From: an uncultured Clostridia bacterium
Lineage (GTDB): Bacteria > Bacillota > Clostridia > UBA1381 > UMGS1253
Direction: 5' to 3'
DNA length: 64,000 bases
Assembly (NCBI GenBank): GCA_934457145.1
Contig: CAKSHP010000002.1
Coordinates: 1-64,000, forward strand
Shown here: in pieces, positions 17,302 to 27,109 of the stretch
Numbering within the stretch: the stretch's first letter is position 1
Layout: every line of letters begins with the position of its first letter
Translations under genes and position numbers: made by a program
Notes under the pieces: model-generated
Databases searched by the model: none
What the model saw: the letters and a program-made list of their open reading frames with translations, nothing else
What the model was told of the DNA's origin: nothing

Positions 17302-19404
17302 TTGAGTGTGTTAAAAAATGACGGCAAGGTTTGCGAACTGCTTGCTCCGGCAGGTTCGTTTGCGGCAGCTGCGGCGGCAATTCAAAGCGGCGCCGACGCA
17401 GTGTATATCGGCGGACAGAGTTTTTCTGCACGTGCATCGGCGGATAATTTTGATACAGAGGATATAAAAAGGCTTGTTTTATATGCACATTTGAGGGGCG
17501 TTAAGGTTCATGCAGCACTGAACACTCTTATTAAGCAAGATGAAATGCATGAGGCTCTTTGCTTTGCGGCTTCTCTTTATGAAGCCGGGGTTGACGCGCT
17601 TATAGTTCAGGATATCGGTCTTGCGGCAAATATAAGAAAAATTATGCCGGATTTTGATTTGCATGCGTCGACGCAAATGACAATTCACAATGCAAATGAT
17701 GCGCAAATATTAAAGGATATGGGATATAAAAGAGTTGTTCTTGCAAGGGAGCTTAACTTTGAAGAAATAAAGCACATAAAAGAAAATGTTGATATTGAAG
17801 TGGAGATGTTTGTTCACGGCGCTATATGTATGAGTTATTCGGGACAGTGTCTTTTCAGTTCGATTATCGGGGCAAGGAGCGGAAACCGCGGAAGATGTGC
17901 CCAGCCTTGCAGAATGGAATACGAATTTTACAAAGGCGGTAAAAAAGAAAAACAAGGCTATCTTTTAAGCCCTAAGGATATGTGTTTGGCAGAAAAACTA
18001 AATGAAATAAAAAAGGCGAAAATAGATTCTCTTAAAATAGAGGGAAGATTAAAAAAAGCAGAGTATGTTGCGGCGGTTGTCGGAATTTACAGAAAGTATA
18101 TAGATTCAGGGAAAAAAGTTACAAAAGCAGACCATGAGGCTTTGCTTTCGGCGTTTAACCGAAGCGGTTTTACGGACGGATATTTTACCGGGCGCACAGG
18201 AGCTGACATGATGAGCTATATAAGCCCTTCCAATATTGCCGACGAAAAATTTTCAAAAGAGATTTTGGAAAGAACAAAAAAAGATGCTGATTTAAAAAAA
18301 GTGTGTATTGATATGTGCGCAGAGGTGGAGGTTGGCAAAAAGGCATATGTAAAGGTTACGGATGAAAACCAAAACACGGCATGCGTATATACGGATGAAG
18401 TTTGCGGCGCTGCGAAAACAAAAGCGGCAGATGATGCTTATCTTTTAAAACAGCTTTCGCGCTTGGGAAGTACTGTTTATAAAATCAGAAACTTTACGGC
18501 AAAAACAGACGGCAAAGCGGGAATCGGCGCCGGAGAGCTTAATGCGCTTCGAAGAACTGTTTGCGAAAAATTAGACAAAATGCGAACAGATATTAATAAA
18601 AGAAACCTGCCTGATATTAAAGAAAGTTTTGACTGCACCTTTAAGGGCATAAAAACACCTGAAATTACAGTTTCGGTATCAAATGAGGCTCAGGCAAGAG
18701 CGGCGCTTCGCCATAATGCGGCAAGAATATATGCGCCGGAGTTTGTTGCAAAAAAAATAGTAAATGAAAACAATAAAGACAAAATTTTTATTAAAACGCA
18801 GGATATATCGAATTGCGAAACAGTATATGATAAAAAGCTATTATCTTCGCATTTGTGCCATGCAAAGTATCACGCGGCGGGGGATTTTCGTTTAAATGTT
18901 TATAATGCCGAGAGTGTTAAAACGTATAAAAATTTAGGATTTGGTTCAATTTGTCTGTCGCCGGAGCTTAATTTTAATGAAATAAAGAAAATTACGGCAC
19001 TGTATGACGATTGCGAAATCTTGGTTTACGGATATATTCCGCTAATGCTTATAAAAAACTGCGTTCTTAAAGCTATTGAAAAAAAGTGCTGCGAAAATGA
19101 TAAAGAAGAATTCTTCTTAAAAGACAGAAAAAACGAAAAATTCAGGATTGTATGCAATAAAAAGACATCGTGTACAAACACTGTTTTAAATTCAAAGCCT
19201 TTGTATATGGCAGATAAGGCGGAAGATATAAAAAGAAGCGGAGCGGGGTTTGCAAGAATTGCGTTTAGCTGTGAGAGCGAAGATGAGTGTGAAAAAATTC
19301 TTACGGCATATGAAAATGCATTTGAAAAAAAGCCTATCACACATGCTGTCTGCTTTGAAGATAATAATTTCACAAGGGGACATTTTTACAGAGGCGTGTT
19401 GTAA
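17302..19404 (+). CDS. U32 family protein (RNA hydroxylation type)
   Basis: A 700-residue U32 'peptidase'. The N-terminal barrel carries LLAPAGSFAAAAAAIQSGAD, and VHGAICMSYSGQC followed by SGNRGRCAQPCR is the family core, with Cys residues proposed to bind an iron-sulfur cluster. The length and a long extension after about residue 350 resemble the RlhA/YdcP group, which hydroxylates a cytidine of 23S rRNA, whereas shorter TrhP proteins act on tRNA. The precise substrate is uncertain. Start TTG 17302 lies behind AAGGGAGAA at 17288-17296. Confidence 0.88.
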   Translation: MSVLKNDGKVCELLAPAGSFAAAAAAIQSGADAVYIGGQSFSARASADNFDTEDIKRLVLYAHLRGVKVHAALNTLIKQDEMHEALCFAASLYEAGVDALIVQDIGLAANIRKIMPDFDLHASTQMTIHNANDAQILKDMGYKRVVLARELNFEEIKHIKENVDIEVEMFVHGAICMSYSGQCLFSSIIGARSGNRGRCAQPCRMEYEFYKGGKKEKQGYLLSPKDMCLAEKLNEIKKAKIDSLKIEGRLKKAEYVAAVVGIYRKYIDSGKKVTKADHEALLSAFNRSGFTDGYFTGRTGADMMSYISPSNIADEKFSKEILERTKKDADLKKVCIDMCAEVEVGKKAYVKVTDENQNTACVYTDEVCGAAKTKAADDAYLLKQLSRLGSTVYKIRNFTAKTDGKAGIGAGELNALRRTVCEKLDKMRTDINKRNLPDIKESFDCTFKGIKTPEITVSVSNEAQARAALRHNAARIYAPEFVAKKIVNENNKDKIFIKTQDISNCETVYDKKLLSSHLCHAKYHAAGDFRLNVYNAESVKTYKNLGFGSICLSPELNFNEIKKITALYDDCEILVYGYIPLMLIKNCVLKAIEKKCCENDKEEFFLKDRKNEKFRIVCNKKTSCTNTVLNSKPLYMADKAEDIKRSGAGFARIAFSCESEDECEKILTAYENAFEKKPITHAVCFEDNNFTRGHFYRGVL

Positions 19405-19438
19405 ATACGAAAAAATATTTTAGACGGGAATGAAATGT

Positions 19439-20011
19439 ATGAGAAAAATCGTGTTGGCATCATCTTCGCCGAGACGAAAACAGCTGCTTTGTGATGCGGG
19501 GTATGAATTTGAGGTTTTAAAAACCGATGCGGATGAAAACATCAGCGTTTCAGATCCTAAAATGCTTGTGCAAGAGCTTGCGATAATCAAAGCGTGTGCC
19601 GGAGTTAAAAAAGCAGAAAAAGATTGTTATGTTATAGGCGCCGACACGGTGGTATGTATTGGAAATAAAGTTTTGGGAAAACCTAAAACAAAGCGCCATG
19701 CAAGGCTTATGCTTAAGCTTCTTTCTGGCAGAAGGCATTTTGTTTATACGGGAGTGTGTGTGTTTGACAGCAATAATGCACGCATGATATGCAAATACGA
19801 AGAAAGCAGCGTTGTGTTTAAAAAGCTTTCAAATAAACAAATACGCAAGTATGTTGATACAAATGAACCTATGGACAAAGCCGGAGCATATGCAATACAG
19901 GGGTTGGCAAATGAGTTTGTTAAAGAGGTTAAAGGCGAGTTTGACAATATTGTCGGGCTGCCGATGAAAACTTTATCAGATATACTTAAAACTTTAGATG
20001 AAGAATTGTAA
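19439..20011 (+). CDS. maf: Maf-like nucleotide pyrophosphatase
   Basis: A 190-residue Maf protein: KIVLASSSPRRKQLLCDAGY at the start, GADTVV near 60, and KAGAYAIQG near 150. Maf enzymes hydrolyse non-canonical or canonical nucleoside triphosphates and affect septum formation. ATG 19439 fits the GGGAATG ribosome site; an in-frame ATG at 19430 sits directly on it. It stands before mreB, the usual place in Firmicutes, although radC, often found between them, is missing here. Confidence 0.93.
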   Translation: MRKIVLASSSPRRKQLLCDAGYEFEVLKTDADENISVSDPKMLVQELAIIKACAGVKKAEKDCYVIGADTVVCIGNKVLGKPKTKRHARLMLKLLSGRRHFVYTGVCVFDSNNARMICKYEESSVVFKKLSNKQIRKYVDTNEPMDKAGAYAIQGLANEFVKEVKGEFDNIVGLPMKTLSDILKTLDEEL

Positions 20012-20029
20012 AGGAGACGTAAGATAAAA

Positions 20030-21043
20030 ATGGGATTTATGGCAAAGGATATCGGGATTGATTTGGGAACTGCAAACACGCTTGTTCACGTAAGGGGCAA
20101 GGGGATTGTTGTGAGAGAACCGAGCGTTGTGGCAATTGATATTAACACAAATAAAGTGCTTGCGGTCGGTAATGCGGCAAAGGATATGATAGGAAGAACT
20201 CCGGGAAATATTTCGGCAATACGTCCTATGAAAGACGGAGTTATTGCGGCGTTTGACATTACACAGACGATGCTCAGGGCATTTATAAAAAAGGTGTCAA
20301 GCACGGGTGTGCTTTCCAAGCCGAGGGTTATAATATGCATTCCTTCGGGAGTGACAGAGGTTGAAAAAAGAGCTGTTGAAGAAGCAACGCTTCAGGCCGG
20401 CGCAAGAGAGGCATTTTTGATTGAAGAACCAATGGCTGCATCTATAGGAGCAGGACTTCCGGTTGAAGAGCCGATAGGGTCTATGGTTGTTGATATCGGA
20501 GGCGGTACGAGCGAGGTGGCGGTTATTTCGCTCGGAGGAATTGTGGCATGTAAATCTGTGAGAGTTGCAGGTGATGCCTTTGACAGTGCGATTGCTGCCC
20601 ATATTAAAAAAGAACATAATTTAATGATAGGCGACAGAACAGCTGAAACGATTAAAATTCAGATAGGTTCGGTGTATCCTTTGGATGAGGAAATGACAAT
20701 GCAGATACGCGGCCGAGATCTTATAAGTGGATTTCCGAAAAATATTGATATATCCTCAGAAGAGATAAGAAAGGCTTTGGCAGAGCCGATTATGCAGGTT
20801 ATAGACGCTATTAAAGTAACTTTGGAAAAAACTCCGCCTGAGCTTTCGGCAGATATTATTGACAGGGGAATTATGCTTACCGGCGGCGGTGCGCTTATAC
20901 GCGGCCTTGATAAGCTTATAAACAAAGAAACAGGAATACCCGTACTTATTGCGGAAAGTCCGCTCGATTGTGTGGCGCTTGGTACGGGCAAAGTTTTAGA
21001 AGATATTGATTCTTTGAGAAAAGTGCTTATAAATAACAAGTAG
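20030..21043 (+). CDS. mreB: rod shape-determining protein MreB
   Basis: A 337-residue actin homologue with [20 protein letters not shown] at the N-terminus, the second phosphate motif [15 protein letters not shown] and adenosine motif [11 protein letters not shown]. MreB filaments on the inner membrane guide the elongasome. AAGGAG at 20011-20016 precedes ATG 20030 at a slightly long distance; a second in-frame ATG is at 20039. It begins mreBCD-pbp2-minCDE, with spacing below 70 bases up to minC. Confidence 0.97.
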   Translation: MGFMAKDIGIDLGTANTLVHVRGKGIVVREPSVVAIDINTNKVLAVGNAAKDMIGRTPGNISAIRPMKDGVIAAFDITQTMLRAFIKKVSSTGVLSKPRVIICIPSGVTEVEKRAVEEATLQAGAREAFLIEEPMAASIGAGLPVEEPIGSMVVDIGGGTSEVAVISLGGIVACKSVRVAGDAFDSAIAAHIKKEHNLMIGDRTAETIKIQIGSVYPLDEEMTMQIRGRDLISGFPKNIDISSEEIRKALAEPIMQVIDAIKVTLEKTPPELSADIIDRGIMLTGGGALIRGLDKLINKETGIPVLIAESPLDCVALGTGKVLEDIDSLRKVLINNK

Positions 21044-21056
21044 GGTTGTGTTTGAT

Positions 21057-21884
21057 ATGTCTTTTTTTGAAAAACATCGCAGATTGTGGATTGTAGCGGC
21101 GATTACAGTGTTGCTTTTTGTGATTATGGGGGTTTCGGTGCTGCCATTTAAAAATTCTTTTTTTGTTACAAATATTGTAAACACGATCTTTTCGCCGGTG
21201 CAGACGGTTACAAGCAAAATATCTGACGGTGTAGGCGGATTTGTGAATTATTTGTTTGAAATAAAAAATGTGAAAAATGAAAACGACCGTCTTACAAGAG
21301 AGGTTGCAGAGCTTAAGCATAATTACAGAAGCGCTGAAGATTATAAGGCAGAAAATGAACGGCTAAAAGAAATTTTAGATATTAAAGAAAAAAATCCGCT
21401 TGCAAAAGATTCGGTTGTCTGCGAAATAATAGGCTGGAGCAATGATAATTGGTATAGTTATTACACTGTAGACAAAGGTACGGCTCAGGGTATACAGAAC
21501 AAAGATATTGTTATATGTCCGTCAGGACTTGTCGGACAAGTATGCGAGGTCGGGCTTAACTGGGCAAGAATTTCAACAATTATTGAAGCTTCATCATCGG
21601 TCGGAGCAAGAATAGTGAGGAGCGGAGATGTTGCAATAATTGGCGGTGATTATGAGCTTGAGCGCCGCGGACTTTGTAAGATGACTTTTATCAACAAAGA
21701 TGCTCAGATTATTGCAGGAGATACGGTTGAAACATCGGGACTCGGCGAAAACTACCCGGGAAATATTGCACTCGGCAAGGTTGTGCAGATTGTGTCGGAC
21801 AGTGCAGGGGTTTCTCAGTATGCAATCGTTGAACCGTATGCGGATTTGAAAAACTTAAAGCAAGTGATTGTTTTAAAACGATAG
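21057..21884 (+). CDS. mreC: rod shape-determining protein MreC
   Basis: A 275-residue protein with a single N-terminal membrane helix (about 10-32), a coiled coil (about 65-105) and a periplasm-facing beta-barrel domain (GTAQGIQNKDIVICPSGLVG onward). MreC links MreB to PBP2 and activates it. ATG 21057 is preferred; GTG 21048 is possible with the weak AGGG site. It lies 13 bases after mreB. Confidence 0.95.
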   Translation: MSFFEKHRRLWIVAAITVLLFVIMGVSVLPFKNSFFVTNIVNTIFSPVQTVTSKISDGVGGFVNYLFEIKNVKNENDRLTREVAELKHNYRSAEDYKAENERLKEILDIKEKNPLAKDSVVCEIIGWSNDNWYSYYTVDKGTAQGIQNKDIVICPSGLVGQVCEVGLNWARISTIIEASSSVGARIVRSGDVAIIGGDYELERRGLCKMTFINKDAQIIAGDTVETSGLGENYPGNIALGKVVQIVSDSAGVSQYAIVEPYADLKNLKQVIVLKR

Positions 21885-21896
21885 AGCGGTGAAAAG

Positions 21897-22367
21897 ATGC
21901 GTTATTTCAAAATTTCGGTAATGACAATAATTGCATATATTATTCAGATTGGAGTGCTTTCCAGACTGCGCATTTTCGGAATTGTGCCTGATTTTGTGGT
22001 TGCGATGCTGATTTGTTTTTCGCTGAAGGAAGAAAACTTTCTTACAGCCGGAATTTTCGGAGCGGTTTTCGGACTTTTACTTGACACTTCAAGCGGAGCG
22101 GTTATGGGGCTTCACGGGATTTTATGCATGTATTTGTCAATACTGTGCAGTCTTTTGGGAACAAAATTTTTAAAAGGCAAATTCAGCGTAAGCATGATTT
22201 TTGTTTATCTTTTAAGTATTATTTATGAAAGTGTGTATTATGTTTTTGGGTTCGGAATGTGGCACGATGTAAGTTTTGTATATTGCTTTTTACATGTTAT
22301 TTTGCCCGCAGCACTGTTTAACACAATAGCCGCGGCAATTGTTTATATTCCGATTAAAAAGGCGTGA
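21897..22367 (+). CDS. mreD: rod shape-determining protein MreD
   Basis: A 156-residue membrane protein with five hydrophobic segments, starting MRYFKISVMTIIAYIIQIGV. Sequence identity in MreD is low, so the call rests on size, topology and position between mreC and pbp2. It is part of the elongasome. Confidence 0.93.
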   Translation: MRYFKISVMTIIAYIIQIGVLSRLRIFGIVPDFVVAMLICFSLKEENFLTAGIFGAVFGLLLDTSSGAVMGLHGILCMYLSILCSLLGTKFLKGKFSVSMIFVYLLSIIYESVYYVFGFGMWHDVSFVYCFLHVILPAALFNTIAAAIVYIPIKKA

Positions 22368-22398
22368 AACAGTTTAGCTTTTATCAGGAGGTGATGTG

Positions 22399-24483
22399 TT
22401 GAACAGGGAGCAGAAAATTAACAAAAGATTTGTTGTGTATGCATTATTTTGTACTGCGGTGATTTTATGTATGTGTGCAAAACTTTTTTCCATGCAGATT
22501 ATTTCAGGTGATTACTATTTAAATGAAGCAATGAAAAAAGGCGTCAGAAATGTTGTTGTGCCTGCGCCGAGAGGTGAAATTGTTGACAGATTCGGAAAAC
22601 CGCTTGTTACAAACAAAGTCGGATATGCGCTCCAAATTCAGCGCACAAATCTGTATAACAAAGAATTTGACGATATAATACTTAAAACTTATAAGCTTGC
22701 AAGCAAGAAAAATCAGCAGATCTGCGAAAAACTGCCTATCAGTTTTTATCCTTATCGTTTTACTTTTGAAGATACTGCCAAAAATGAACAGGACGCTAAA
22801 AATGCCGAAAGCGAATGGAAAAAGCGCTGGGAGCTTGACGAAAATTATTCCGCCGATGAGGTTATGCACGCTTTAAAGGAAAGATACAATATAGCAGACG
22901 GTTACACGGCAGACGAGCTTAGAATGATTGTCGGAGTGAGATACGATATGACGCTTTGCAACTTTTCTGTTTCAACGCCATATATACTTGCCGAAAATAT
23001 TGATATGGAGCTTGTGACGACAATTAAGGAAAATGAAACGGAATATCCTTGCGTAAGTGTTGTAAACAAGTATTTGCGTCAATTTCCGAATAACAGTCTT
23101 GCTTCGCATATATTGGGCAGAGTCGGAAAAATTTCCGACACCGAGTATGCGGCACTGAAAAAAGACGGATATAAGATGACCGATGAGATAGGCAAACAGG
23201 GCATTGAGAAGGTGTGCGAAACTTATTTAAAAGGAAAAGACGGAAAAAGAGAATTTGTCCAGACGTCTGAAGGATTTGAGGAAAATCAAAGCGCGCATGT
23301 GGATGCTGTGAGCGGAAATTATGCTGTTTTAACAATCGATTCCGAGATGCAAAAAATATTGGAAAGCTCTTTGGCGGACACCATTGAAAAAATAAGAAAA
23401 AAAGGAGCAGGAAAGAAAAATACCGGCGCGGACGCAGCCGGAGGTTCAGCTGTGATTTTGGATGTGAACAGCGGAGATGTGCTTGCAATGGCAACAAATC
23501 CGACGTATGATGCAAATAAATTCGGAGAACTCTACAATGAGCTTTTAAATGACGAAAATAAACCAATGTGGAACAGGGCGATCGGCGGAGCTTATGCGCC
23601 GGGCTCAACGTTTAAAATGCTTACGTCTATTGCGGCTTTGGAAGAAAACGTGATAACTCCGAACACCGTTATACGCGATGAGGGCGTGTATAAATATTAC
23701 AAAGATTATCAGCCGAAATGCTGGATATATACAAAAACCGGCAGAACACACGGTGATTGCACGGTATCGTCGGCACTGGAAAATTCATGTAACTATTTTT
23801 ATTACGAAACGGGCAGACAGCTCGGCATTGAAAAACTTAATAAGTATGAAGAAATGTTTGGTTTGGGGCAATACAGCGGAATTGAAATAAGCGCCGAGGA
23901 AGCAAAGGGGACGGTGGCAGGCCCGGAGGAAAGAGAAAAGTCTGGCGGCAGAGAATGGTCCGGCGGTGACACAATTCAGGCGGCAATCGGTCAGTCGGAT
24001 AATCTTTTTACACCGATACAGCTTGCTAATTATGTTGCGACTTTGGTAAACGGCGGAAAGAGATATAAACCACATCTTATTAAGGAAGTACGCTCACCGT
24101 CTACGGGTGAGATTGTGTATGAATCAAAGCCTGAAATATTAAATAACCTTAATCTTAAAGAGGAAAACGTGAGAGCGGTTATGAAAGGAATGCTTGATGT
24201 TACACAAGAAGGTACGGCAAGCGGTGTGTTTGAAAATTATCCTGTTAAAGTCGGAGGAAAGACCGGCTCCGCACAGGTTGCAAAAGGATCCGACACGGGT
24301 GTGTTTGTGGCATTTGCGCCGTATGATGATCCGCAGATTGCGATTGCAGTTGTCGTAGAGCACGGAAACAGCGGTGGAGATGTTGCTCCTGTGGCACGCT
24401 CGGTGTTTGATTATTATTTTAATTTAAACGGCAATGCAAATCAAAATACCGCGCAAACGCAGACAATGAATCTTATTGAGTAG
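22399..24483 (+). CDS. mrdA: penicillin-binding protein 2 (elongation transpeptidase)
   Basis: A 694-residue class B PBP. One membrane helix (about 12-33), a dimerisation domain with RGEIVDRFGKPLVTN, and a transpeptidase domain with SxxK at Ser403 (GSTFK), SxN as ENSCN and KTG as GGKTGSA. It cross-links peptidoglycan during side-wall growth with MreC and a SEDS polymerase. AGGAGGTGA at 22386-22394 favours TTG 22399 over the GTG three bases earlier. No rodA follows, unlike in many Clostridia. Confidence 0.95.
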   Translation: MNREQKINKRFVVYALFCTAVILCMCAKLFSMQIISGDYYLNEAMKKGVRNVVVPAPRGEIVDRFGKPLVTNKVGYALQIQRTNLYNKEFDDIILKTYKLASKKNQQICEKLPISFYPYRFTFEDTAKNEQDAKNAESEWKKRWELDENYSADEVMHALKERYNIADGYTADELRMIVGVRYDMTLCNFSVSTPYILAENIDMELVTTIKENETEYPCVSVVNKYLRQFPNNSLASHILGRVGKISDTEYAALKKDGYKMTDEIGKQGIEKVCETYLKGKDGKREFVQTSEGFEENQSAHVDAVSGNYAVLTIDSEMQKILESSLADTIEKIRKKGAGKKNTGADAAGGSAVILDVNSGDVLAMATNPTYDANKFGELYNELLNDENKPMWNRAIGGAYAPGSTFKMLTSIAALEENVITPNTVIRDEGVYKYYKDYQPKCWIYTKTGRTHGDCTVSSALENSCNYFYYETGRQLGIEKLNKYEEMFGLGQYSGIEISAEEAKGTVAGPEEREKSGGREWSGGDTIQAAIGQSDNLFTPIQLANYVATLVNGGKRYKPHLIKEVRSPSTGEIVYESKPEILNNLNLKEENVRAVMKGMLDVTQEGTASGVFENYPVKVGGKTGSAQVAKGSDTGVFVAFAPYDDPQIAIAVVVEHGNSGGDVAPVARSVFDYYFNLNGNANQNTAQTQTMNLIE

Positions 24484-24534
24484 ATATCAGCTTAAAAGCT
24501 GTTTGATTGAACAAATGAAAGGGGAAGTTTTTAA

Positions 24535-25167
24535 ATGGCAGAAGCAATTAAGTTAAAGGGGATCAAAGACGGCATTATGATAATATTTTCAGACGCCGAT
24601 TTTGATAAGATTTATGACGAAACCGTAAAAAAAGTCGGAGAGGTTATGGAGTTTTTCCATTGCGGAAGCAATCGCATTGTGTTTTCGGGAGCAAAGCTTG
24701 ACGAAGCAAACAGAATTAAGCTTGAAAAAAAGCTTTTGGATATGATTGAAGAAAAAGTTACAATAGAGTATGAAAATGAAGATTTCTTTACGTTTGCAAA
24801 ATCGGCGCCGTCGTCTGATATTGGTGACAGAAGTGTGTTTCACTATGGAACACTGCGCAGCGGACAGGCGCTTAAATCGCTCGGAAATCTGATTGTTGTA
24901 GGAGATGTTAATCCCGGGGCGGAGCTTACGGCTGTTGGAAATATTATTGTTATGGGAATTTTAAGAGGCATTGTTCACGCCGGCTGCAACGGCGACAAAA
25001 CGGCGGTTGTGTGCGCATCAAAAATGATGCCCACTCAGATACGAATTGCTGATATTATAACCCGTCCGCCGGATGAGGAATTAAGCAGCTCATGGGTGCC
25101 CGAAATGGCATATATTAAAGACTCAAATATATATATAGATAATTATTTAGCAAAAAATATAAAATAA
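24535..25167 (+). CDS. minC: septum site-determining protein MinC
   Basis: A 210-residue MinC: N-terminal FtsZ-antagonist domain (LKGIKDGIMIIFSDADF) and the C-terminal beta-helix (TLRSGQALKSLGNLIVVGDV, then NPGAELTAVGNIIVMGILRG). With MinD it blocks Z-ring assembly away from midcell. AAAGGGGAAG precedes ATG 24535. The gap to minD is 137 bases, longer than elsewhere in the block. Confidence 0.96.
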   Translation: MAEAIKLKGIKDGIMIIFSDADFDKIYDETVKKVGEVMEFFHCGSNRIVFSGAKLDEANRIKLEKKLLDMIEEKVTIEYENEDFFTFAKSAPSSDIGDRSVFHYGTLRSGQALKSLGNLIVVGDVNPGAELTAVGNIIVMGILRGIVHAGCNGDKTAVVCASKMMPTQIRIADIITRPPDEELSSSWVPEMAYIKDSNIYIDNYLAKNIK

Positions 25168-25304
25168 TTGTGGACTATTACAAGAATATGTGATATACTT
25201 ATTATAAAATGTGATATTTTGTTTTTACACACTTTATTTTGCGGCAGGTCTGCCGCGCTGGCACAGGTACATTTTTCAGAAAATACATAGGAGGAATAGT
25301 AAAA

Positions 25305-26099
25305 ATGGGTGAAGTTATAGTTGTTACTTCCGGTAAAGGCGGAGTTGGTAAAACCACTACAACGGCAAATATCGGTACCGGTTTGGTTTTGAGAGGAAAA
25401 AGCGTTGTTTTGATTGATGCTGATATCGGTCTTAGAAACTTAGACGTTGTTATGGGACTGGAAAACCGTATAGTGTATGATCTTGTTGATGTTGTTGAAA
25501 AAAGATGCCGCACAAAACAGGCGCTTATAAAAGATAAGCGTTATGATGGTTTATACATAATCCCGGCAGCTCAGACAAGAGATAAAACGGCGGTTACTCC
25601 CGAACAGATGAAAGAACTTACCGATGAACTTAAAAAGGAATTTGATTATATTTTAGTAGACTGTCCGGCAGGTATTGAACAGGGATTTAAAAATGCCGTT
25701 GCGGGTGCTGACAAGGCTTTTGTTGTTACAACACCTGAAGTGAGCGCAGTACGTGATGCAGACAGAATTATCGGACTTTTAGACGCAAACGGAATAAAAG
25801 ATCCTCAGCTGATTATAAACAGATTAAGACCTAAAATGGTTCAAAAAGGCGATATGATGAATATTGACGATATAATAGACATTTTGGCAATTAATCTTTT
25901 GGGTGTTGTTCCGGATGATGAAAACATTATTGTTTCAACGAACAGAGGCGAACCGGCAGTTGCTGATGAAAATTCCAAAGAAGGTGCAGCATACAGAAAT
26001 ATCACGGCAAGAAATTTAGGTGAAGATGTTGAGCTTCTAAACCTTGACGACGTGGGATTTTTTGAAAAAATTAAAAACTTCTTTAAAAAGAATAAATAA
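25305..26099 (+). CDS. minD: septum site-determining protein MinD
   Basis: A 264-residue ParA/MinD ATPase with the deviant Walker A SGKGGVGKTTTT at residues 9-20, DADIGLRNLDVVMGLE, and a C-terminal amphipathic helix (VGFFEKIKNFFKKNK) for membrane binding. ATG 25305 follows AGGAGGAATAG; an upstream in-frame extension has no ribosome site. It recruits MinC and is displaced by MinE. Confidence 0.97.
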   Translation: MGEVIVVTSGKGGVGKTTTTANIGTGLVLRGKSVVLIDADIGLRNLDVVMGLENRIVYDLVDVVEKRCRTKQALIKDKRYDGLYIIPAAQTRDKTAVTPEQMKELTDELKKEFDYILVDCPAGIEQGFKNAVAGADKAFVVTTPEVSAVRDADRIIGLLDANGIKDPQLIINRLRPKMVQKGDMMNIDDIIDILAINLLGVVPDDENIIVSTNRGEPAVADENSKEGAAYRNITARNLGEDVELLNLDDVGFFEKIKNFFKKNK

Positions 26100-26128
26100 A
26101 ATATATTAAGAAAGGTTAGGGGACTTAC

Positions 26129-26452
26129 ATGGATTTCTTCGGTTTATTTAAAGGCAAGAATAAAGGTTCCAAAAATGCGGCAAAAGAAAGACTTCAGCTT
26201 GTGCTTGTGCATGACAGAGCCGGAGTTTCGCCCGAGTTTTTAGACCATCTTAAAGGCGAAATAATGGAAGTTATTTCAAAATATATAGAAATTGAACAGG
26301 ATGAACTTGATATTCAGGTTACCAGAACAAAAAGCGAGGACGGCGAAAGAATTGTTCCCGCATTGGTTGCAAACATTCCGATTAATAAAATGAAAGCTGC
26401 TTCCCGAAATTTTGAACAGCAAAAGCAGGGGACAGACAAAAAAGACAAATAA
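26129..26452 (+). CDS. minE: cell division topological specificity factor MinE
   Basis: A 107-residue MinE: amphipathic start MDFFGLFKGKNKGSKNAAKE, then AKERLQLVLVHDRAG, the MinD-stimulating segment, and the topological domain. It is a little longer than the common 85-95 residues because of a charged C-terminal tail. It stimulates MinD ATPase, producing oscillation. It follows minD by 29 bases with AGAAAGG as ribosome site. Confidence 0.95.
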   Translation: MDFFGLFKGKNKGSKNAAKERLQLVLVHDRAGVSPEFLDHLKGEIMEVISKYIEIEQDELDIQVTRTKSEDGERIVPALVANIPINKMKAASRNFEQQKQGTDKKDK

Positions 26453-26487
26453 AATTTTAATATCATAAATAAGGGGAGGATTGGCAA

Positions 26488-26895
26488 ATGAATATAGCAC
26501 TTATTGCGCATGACAAGAAAAAAGAATTAATGGTTGAGTTTTGTATTGCATATAAAGGGGTGCTTGCAAAACACACTCTTGTTGCAACGGGCACAACGGG
26601 AGGACTTGTTATTGAAGCTACGGGACTTAACGTTCATAAATTTTTATCGGGACCGCAAGGCGGAGATCAGCAGATAGGGGCGCGCGTTGCATATAATGAG
26701 ATTGATTTGGTGCTTTTTTTTCGCGATCCTCTCACGGCAGATAAACATGAGCCGGATGTGTCAACTATGGTTCGTTTGTGTGACATGCATAATATACCGA
26801 TTGCAACAAATGTTGCCACGGCCGAGGTTTTAATTCACGGTGTTGAACGCGGAGATTTGGATTGGAGAGATATTGTTAATCCGAAAGAACGTTAG
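26488..26895 (+). CDS. mgsA: methylglyoxal synthase
   Basis: A 135-residue enzyme converting dihydroxyacetone phosphate to methylglyoxal and phosphate, a bypass used when phosphorylated sugars accumulate. The motifs [33 protein letters not shown] and [15 protein letters not shown] match the family. GGGGAGG precedes the ATG. Position after the min genes is conserved in Clostridia, usually with rodA between; rodA is absent here. Confidence 0.96.
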   Translation: MNIALIAHDKKKELMVEFCIAYKGVLAKHTLVATGTTGGLVIEATGLNVHKFLSGPQGGDQQIGARVAYNEIDLVLFFRDPLTADKHEPDVSTMVRLCDMHNIPIATNVATAEVLIHGVERGDLDWRDIVNPKER

Positions 26896-26932
26896 TTTTA
26901 TTGCAGTTTTCACATAAAAGACAATGTTTAAT

Positions 26933-26984
26933 CACAAAACTTTAAAAAAATTAACAATAAAATAAATTATTTTAAAGTTTTGTG
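26933..26984. repeat. 15-base perfect inverted repeat between mgsA and gltB
   Basis: CACAAAACTTTAAAA (26933-26947) and its exact complement at 26970-26984 flank a 22-base AT loop. No T-run follows on the plus strand, so it is not a canonical plus-strand terminator. A second, weaker repeat (AATACTTTTTT at 26993-27003 with its complement at 27006-27016) lies next to it, just before the gltB promoter. Confidence 0.7.
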
Positions 26985-27014
26985 CTAAAAAAAATACTTT
27001 TTTAAAAAAAAGTA

Positions 27015-27043
27015 TTGCAAATTAAAAAAAATAGTAGTATAAT
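27015..27043 (+). promoter_or_regulatory. sigma-A promoter of gltBD
   Basis: TTGCAA at 27015-27020, 17 bases, TATAAT at 27038-27043. Transcription would begin near 27050, a few bases before the leader hairpin at 27057-27109. Confidence 0.85.
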
Positions 27044-27056
27044 GTGTTCATAAAAC

Positions 27057-27109
27057 GAAGACGTTTTAAGCTTAATACTTTAAGTATTGGGCTTGAAATG
27101 TCTTTTTTT
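27057..27109 (+). promoter_or_regulatory. gltB leader hairpin resembling an intrinsic terminator (attenuator)
   Basis: Bases 27057-27078 pair with 27084-27105 in a 22-pair uninterrupted stem (five G-U pairs, five-base loop), and T continues to 27109. The structure lies between the gltB promoter and its start codon, so most transcripts would be expected to stop unless it is overridden. There is almost no room upstream in the leader for an aptamer or a competing antiterminator stem. Confidence 0.72.

Noticed and set aside
23024..23608. A 194-codon minus-strand frame
   Set aside because: Antisense to the pbp2 gene, with Arg/His/Leu-biased composition and no recognisable domain.
26933..26984. 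The 15-base inverted repeat as a terminator for mgsA
   Set aside because: No T-run follows on the plus strand and the stem is almost wholly A-T.
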